Below the pieces are notes generated by a model. It did no database searches and was not told the origin of the DNA. It was given only the letters and a program-made list of their open reading frames with translations. A DNA stretch of 64,000 bases from Ceratorhiza oryzae-sativae (taxonomy: Eukaryota > Basidiomycota > Agaricomycetes > Cantharellales > Ceratobasidiaceae). Shown here in pieces: positions 59,769 to 64,000 of this stretch. How positions within the stretch are numbered: the first letter of the stretch is position 1; every line of letters begins with the position of its first letter. Location: positions 1,364,001 to 1,428,000 of the forward strand of contig JARWMV010000234.1 of assembly GCA_030998015.1 (NCBI GenBank). The letters run 5' to 3'. The position numbers and the translations under genes are program-made.

Positions 59769-62389
59769 ATGGCGTCTGCGTTCCTGCCCCCGTCCTCAGC
59801 GCCGTCCTCGGTGTTCACCATCCGGCCCCGCAGCACCTCGCGCGCATCCTGCACCTACGCCGCCCCCCGCATCCCCGTCATCGCAGAGCCCCAGCACAAC
59901 GTCCAGTTCGTCGACGGCGACCGGCCCTTCTTGTCCGACGTCGAGTGCGACCTCGACATGTCCAACATGTCCATCGGATCCCCGCCGTCGTCGCCCCCGC
60001 TTCGCTCCAACGAGCTCCCAGCCGGCTCCCACTTTCTGCTGCCGCCCCAGACCCAGCGGCACACGCCTTCGTCGCCCGTGCCCATGGACATCTCGCCGGC
60101 CCCACGTCGCATCGCGTCGACCATGCGCGTCATCTCGCCCTCGGAGCGCCTCGCCTCGACCAAGGGCCTCTCTGGGCGCGCCCTCGTGCAAGAGCTCTTC
60201 CGGGGATTCGGCCAGGACGTCGCCAACATCGCCAGCACCAACACCAACACCGTGTCCGGCTCGTTCCTCCGCCCGCCCAGCACACTCAAGTCGGCGCGCA
60301 GCAGCTCGCCCCCGCACTCGCCGCGCGGCGCCAGCATGTCCAAGCCCAACACGGCCCGCACGCGTGCAGCACTGCCCTCGGCCTGGCTCCAGACCACTGA
60401 ACATGACCCCACCCCGGACACTTCCGCCACGCCCGGCCGAACCAAGGTCGGTCGCAACCGTAGCCAGACGATGATTGATCCGCGCAAGACGACCGAGGTG
60501 AGCTGTTCGCGTGACGTCATATTTTCGACACGGTCTGACCCCATGTCGCGTGACTTAGGAGCCCCTCTCTCCCACTGCTGCTGCTGCTGGTGCCGCTGCG
60601 CCCGTAGCCTGGGATGCATCGATCTCGCACGATGACATGGATATCGAGATGGATATCGATGCAGATGCATCTGTTGCACACAGCGTCACCGCTCCTAGCT
60701 CTCCAGCCGGACATGTCCCCTCGGAACTCAACGAGCTCTTCTTCCAGCCTAGCTCGCCCGTCCTGGAAGCCTCGTCACCAAACCGCAGTGCACTGGAACC
60801 TCGCTCGCCAGAGGCCGAGGGATTTGTCGAATTTGATCTCGAGGAAGAAATCGCACATGCCCAACAAGAGGAATTGAGGAGATCTGGGCGCGCCCCGTCG
60901 CCTGAAAAAGGGGCCATCTTTTCATCTTCGCCTCCAACATCGCCCTCTCGGCCCATTCGTCCCGGTCCCGGAATCGGTCTGGGAAGGCCGTTTGAGCGCT
61001 CCGCGACTACCGGTGGTCAGGGCTCCCTGTTTGGAAGTCTTGCTCAAGCCCAGGCCCAACAGGCGCTACCAAAACGCACGCTCGCTCCCCGACGACCTGT
61101 GCTCTCTACCATCGTCCCTGATGGCACCGGCTCGCTGAGCGCTGTCCCCAAAACTAGTGTTCCTCCTCCCACTCGTCGTGCGTTCTCTGCTTGCGTTACC
61201 AGCTCGGCCTTGGTCATGGGCAGTCCTGTCATGGCCAACCTAGGCTCTGACGACTCGCAAGAGCTCGACGGGAGCCCAGCGCGAGCGTATGCGACACGCA
61301 AGGCTGCCCCCGCGCTCCGGCGGGACTTGCTCCCCACACGGGCCAAGGTTGAATCAAAACCCACTCAGAGCAGCCCGCTGACACGTCTGGGCCTGCCCGG
61401 GTTTGGGGACAACGAGGCAGACGGAAAGATTTTACCGTGCCACAAGGTCCGAGAAGACGGGCTCATGCGTATCAATTGCGATACGTTGGACGACTTGCTT
61501 GCTGGGCCACTACGATTCTCAGATCAACTCGTATACCGTCATCGACTGCCGCTTCGAATATGAGTACGAAGGTGGACACATCCCTGGCGCGATCAACCTC
61601 AACACGACCCAAGCTATTGAGGATCACCTCTTAGGGGACAACAAACCCGAACCCAGTCGCAGCGGGGATGGCACTAAAAAGACATCCTGGTGTTTCATTG
61701 CGAGTTTAGCGTCAAACGTGCGCCCACATTGTCAGTTTCATATTTACGCATTTACTCTCGGGGTGTTTGTTGACGCGTTGTTGTTTACAGTGCCAAGCAT
61801 CTACGCTCACGTGATCGCGCTTTGAACAGCCATTCGTATCCCAAGGTTCACTATCCCGAAGTATACGTTATGGAGGGTGGCTTCTCTCGGTACTTCAAGG
61901 AGAAGCCAAGCCAGGTCGAGCCTCCATTTTCGTACGTCCAGATGGATGACCCGGTTCACCTTCGCGCACGACACAGCGATTTGAACAACTTCCGCAAGTG
62001 GGAACGAACCAAGTCGTACACGTATGGAGAGAAGCAGGCAGCTGCAGCTGCCATTGCCCAGGGTCAACGTTCTGCCTCGAGTAGTTCGTCCTCAAACAGG
62101 ACCAGTACGACGACTTCGGCCTCCTCGTCTACCTCTTCGTCTATCAGCCGAAGGATGGACCACGCAATGGGTCACGCGGTTCGTTATCGACGCTCGACGA
62201 GACGGCGATTCAATTGCAGATATCGACGAGACAAGCCCTTGTCCACCGTCGGCCGCAAACTATCTCCGTGGCGGCGCGCTCGGAGGAAAATCAAGGACTT
62301 TTGGGCGCCTGGCACTCAACCGTGCACCTCGTTTGGATTTGCCACAACCAAGCGGTAAAATCAACGCCAACCTTTTCTTGAATAGCTGA
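59769..62389 (+). CDS. CDC25: CDC25-type tyrosine phosphatase, M-phase inducer, with two frame breaks
   Basis: It activates CDK1 by dephosphorylation. A long Ser/Pro-rich N-terminus with many SP sites starts MASAFLPPSSAPSSVF. The rhodanese-type catalytic domain has DCRFEYEYEGGHIPGAIN and the active site HCEFSVKR, then AKHLRSRDRALN, VYVMEGGFSRYF and YVQMDDPVH. The C-terminal part includes DIDETSPCPPSAANYL and ends ANLFLNS. The frame is lost after LDDLLAG (one extra base in GGG at 61504-61506) and before DILVFHC (one A missing from the run 61676-61680). A 43-nt intron with donor GTACGA, in the Ser-rich segment, explains a third apparent shift. A functional gene with sequence errors is most likely. 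Confidence 0.9.
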
Positions 62390-63004
62390 AAGACTCTTGT
62401 GAAGATCCAGTCCATTTTCATCATCCCATCCACACGCATACATGTCCCGATCTATAACCCCAAATCCAACAAGCAAGCTCGTGTTTTTTGTATTTATTAG
62501 CTACGGTCCGTGCGATCCGGCTACGCATCTGTCTCTGTCTCTCCAGTCTCGCTATCCCATTTTTCGACTCTGCCTTTTTAACCCCTTTCAACTGGCTGTG
62601 CCTAAACCACCCCGTTTTGTTTGATTCCCAGCATTTTTTTTTAGTTTAGTTTATCACTAAGTGATCTGGACGGACTGTGTGTATCGGTCTTGGATTATTC
62701 TGTTTTGTTCTTTTTCTGTTGGTTCAATGGACTCTGTCTCTTTGTCGATTGCATTTGTGTTCAGGCCCTTGCACAATGAGTTCGTTTTGTTTTTATGAGT
62801 GAGAAAGAACGTGTATTTCGACGCTGCATAGCCCTCTTACCGTCGTGGCGTTCGACTCGCGCACTATCCCTCAAATGGGGAGAGTTTTGAAGGTTTTTGA
62901 CAGGTGAATATATGCATCATGGATGGGCGATGCTGGCGCCTGTACAAAGTGATTAACCAGGATGACCTGGTCGCTCACCATTGGGCTACGCTCATTCCCC
63001 TACC
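62390..63004. other. Intergenic, downstream of CDC25
   Basis: This 615-bp region is rich in T and in short pyrimidine blocks, typical of a 3' untranslated region and terminator. An ATTTTTTTTTAG stretch lies near 62633. No gene supported. Confidence 0.4.
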
Positions 63005-64000
63005 ATGCTGCCCACGCAGCCTACTCCCCCGACCCAAGACCATGAATCAATTGCCCTTCAGGACCGTGTAGCGGCCACTAACGTCGCGAGGAGCTCCCCG
63101 TTGCAATTCGTTTCTGGGGGGTCTCATGTTCGTATGTTGCTCTAATTGTAGGGTTATTTTGTGCACTCTCATGCCCTAGGCGCAACCAGCTACATAATAC
63201 CTTCTATCAACACATGTGATTCACTATTCCCAACGGGTACCTTTACTGCTGGCCAATTCTGCAGCATGATCTTTCGGTGGTCTGACCTGCAGTCTGCCCC
63301 GATCACTCGGATCGATTGGTTCGAGAAGAATATCTGGCCGATTTACCACCAGTATCTCCTTTTTGAGGTTTCATATGATAGCCGAGTCTACAAACTCAGG
63401 GTTGAAACGCTCGGAAGAGTCAAGCGTTGTCGGACGTCGATTGAAACTCTTGCGCTGCATGCATTCGGTCCAGGGTTTTTGGGCAATAGCAAAGCTCAAG
63501 TCCAGGTCTGGGAGCAACCGGCGGATTCTGCAGATTCTACACTGCTAGAACAAACCCTCCAGCCAACTTGCTTGTATCGATAGCTAATGAAGACGATCCA
63601 TTGTTCCACAAACTCTCACAGCGCAACATCTGGTCATTCACTTCAGTCGTATCGGAAAACTCACAGGCAGATGACGGACGAGACGTCATGAGGCTGAAGC
63701 ACTTGTGCAGAATACTGTGGGCCTTTTTGCAACGTGCACCCGATTATGATTTTATGAGCCATAACTGTTACTTTCTGTGTCGCACGATCATTCTTGGGCT
63801 TTCTGGTCTGTGCAGACCCATGCCGCGAGTCACATGGACATTGCGCGCAGAGTACTTTCACGCTTGCTCTGTCACTGATGTGCCGTGGTACCGGTTTCAT
63901 TGGAAGCCAGGTTCTCTGGTGCTCAGGACGAATAAACGCGTATTGTACGTGGACGACAGGCCAGCTGAACATTTGCACCAGATTGTTTTCCACGGACCAG
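63005..64000 (+). CDS. Unknown protein, C-terminus off the window, one frame break
   Basis: I do not recognise a named family. Exon 1 begins MLPTQPTPPTQDHESIALQD and joins through a 48-nt intron (donor GTATGT, acceptor CCCTAG) to RATSYIIPSINTCDSLFPTG. A beta-rich segment follows (LFEVSYDSRVYKLRVETLGR). After about 63540-63570 the coding frame changes by one base. The new frame stays open to the window end with IANEDDPLFHKLSQRNIWSF, LKHLCRILWAFLQRAPDYDF and MSHNCYFLCRTIILGLSG. The Cys in SHNCYF next to Trp/Phe residues resembles, from memory, an Agaricomycete family of unknown function with a conserved (N/H)C(W/Y)xF core. Either a base error or a pseudogene explains the shift. Confidence 0.5.

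Noticed and set aside
59796..60404. 202-residue minus-strand reading frame inside CDC25 exon 1
   Set aside because: It is the GC-rich shadow of the real plus-strand exon: Arg/Gly/Ala repeats, no motif, no splice-site support.
61800..62400. Third frame break in CDC25 in the Ser-rich segment
   Set aside because: A 43-nt GT-AG intron fits the phase on both sides, so an indel need not be invoked there.

Overview
The window is nuclear DNA of a filamentous basidiomycete. Almost every gene is cut by many short introns of about 45-75 nt, coding density is high on both strands, and single-copy eukaryotic housekeeping genes lie 130-1,000 bp apart. Protein flavour (a short secreted protein of the 'RALERNTG' type, a fungal GH35 beta-galactosidase, a Ras-like protein beginning MDQWRV, an SHR3 permease chaperone) suggests an Agaricomycete, perhaps Ceratobasidiaceae (Rhizoctonia/Ceratobasidium); that lineage is inference. 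I found no transposon, CRISPR array, rRNA, convincing tRNA or virus-derived gene.

Layout. 1-6 kb: partial secreted protein (-), peptidyl-tRNA hydrolase 2 (+), replicative helicase subunit MCM3 (+), Golgi SNARE BET1 (-). 6.4-10.7 kb: secreted GH35 beta-galactosidase (+) with three apparent frameshifts. 11-20 kb: five genes on the minus strand (UPF0658-like membrane protein, POM33/TMEM33-like, DEAD-box helicase HAS1, peroxisomal PXMP4-like protein, uncharacterised protein with a C-terminal membrane anchor). 20.4-28 kb: BTB-like protein, three small hypothetical genes, a gene-poor stretch of about 2 kb, a Ras-like GTPase and a tiny mitochondrial-type protein. 28-40 kb: SNF1 kinase, HAT1, MTC1-like, a TFIIB-like factor, ASH2 and NTAQ1. 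40-49 kb: Yippee protein, a ULP1-type SUMO protease, glycyl-tRNA synthetase, a small conserved protein and an E2. 49-64 kb: PhoD-like phosphoesterase, cyclase-associated protein, SHR3, EI24-like protein, tRNA-splicing endonuclease SEN34, CDC25 phosphatase and an unknown gene running off the end.

The genes do not form a pathway cluster; they are ordinary core functions: DNA replication and cell cycle (MCM3, CDC25), chromatin and transcription (HAT1, ASH2, TFIIB-like), RNA and translation (HAS1, SEN34, PTH2, GRS1), secretion (BET1, SHR3, POM33), signalling (Ras, SNF1, CAP) and protein modification or turnover (E2, ULP1, NTAQ1). I found no undescribed multi-gene system. The most unusual signals concern gene structure: at least eight introns that seem to use GC-AG splice sites (three of five in NTAQ1), a Ras gene with a 4-nt first coding exon and a 2-nt internal microexon, a second gene whose start exon is only ATGC, and a two-gene 3' coding overlap. 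Several conserved genes carry single-base frame breaks, mostly next to short runs, which looks more like consensus sequence error than gene decay.
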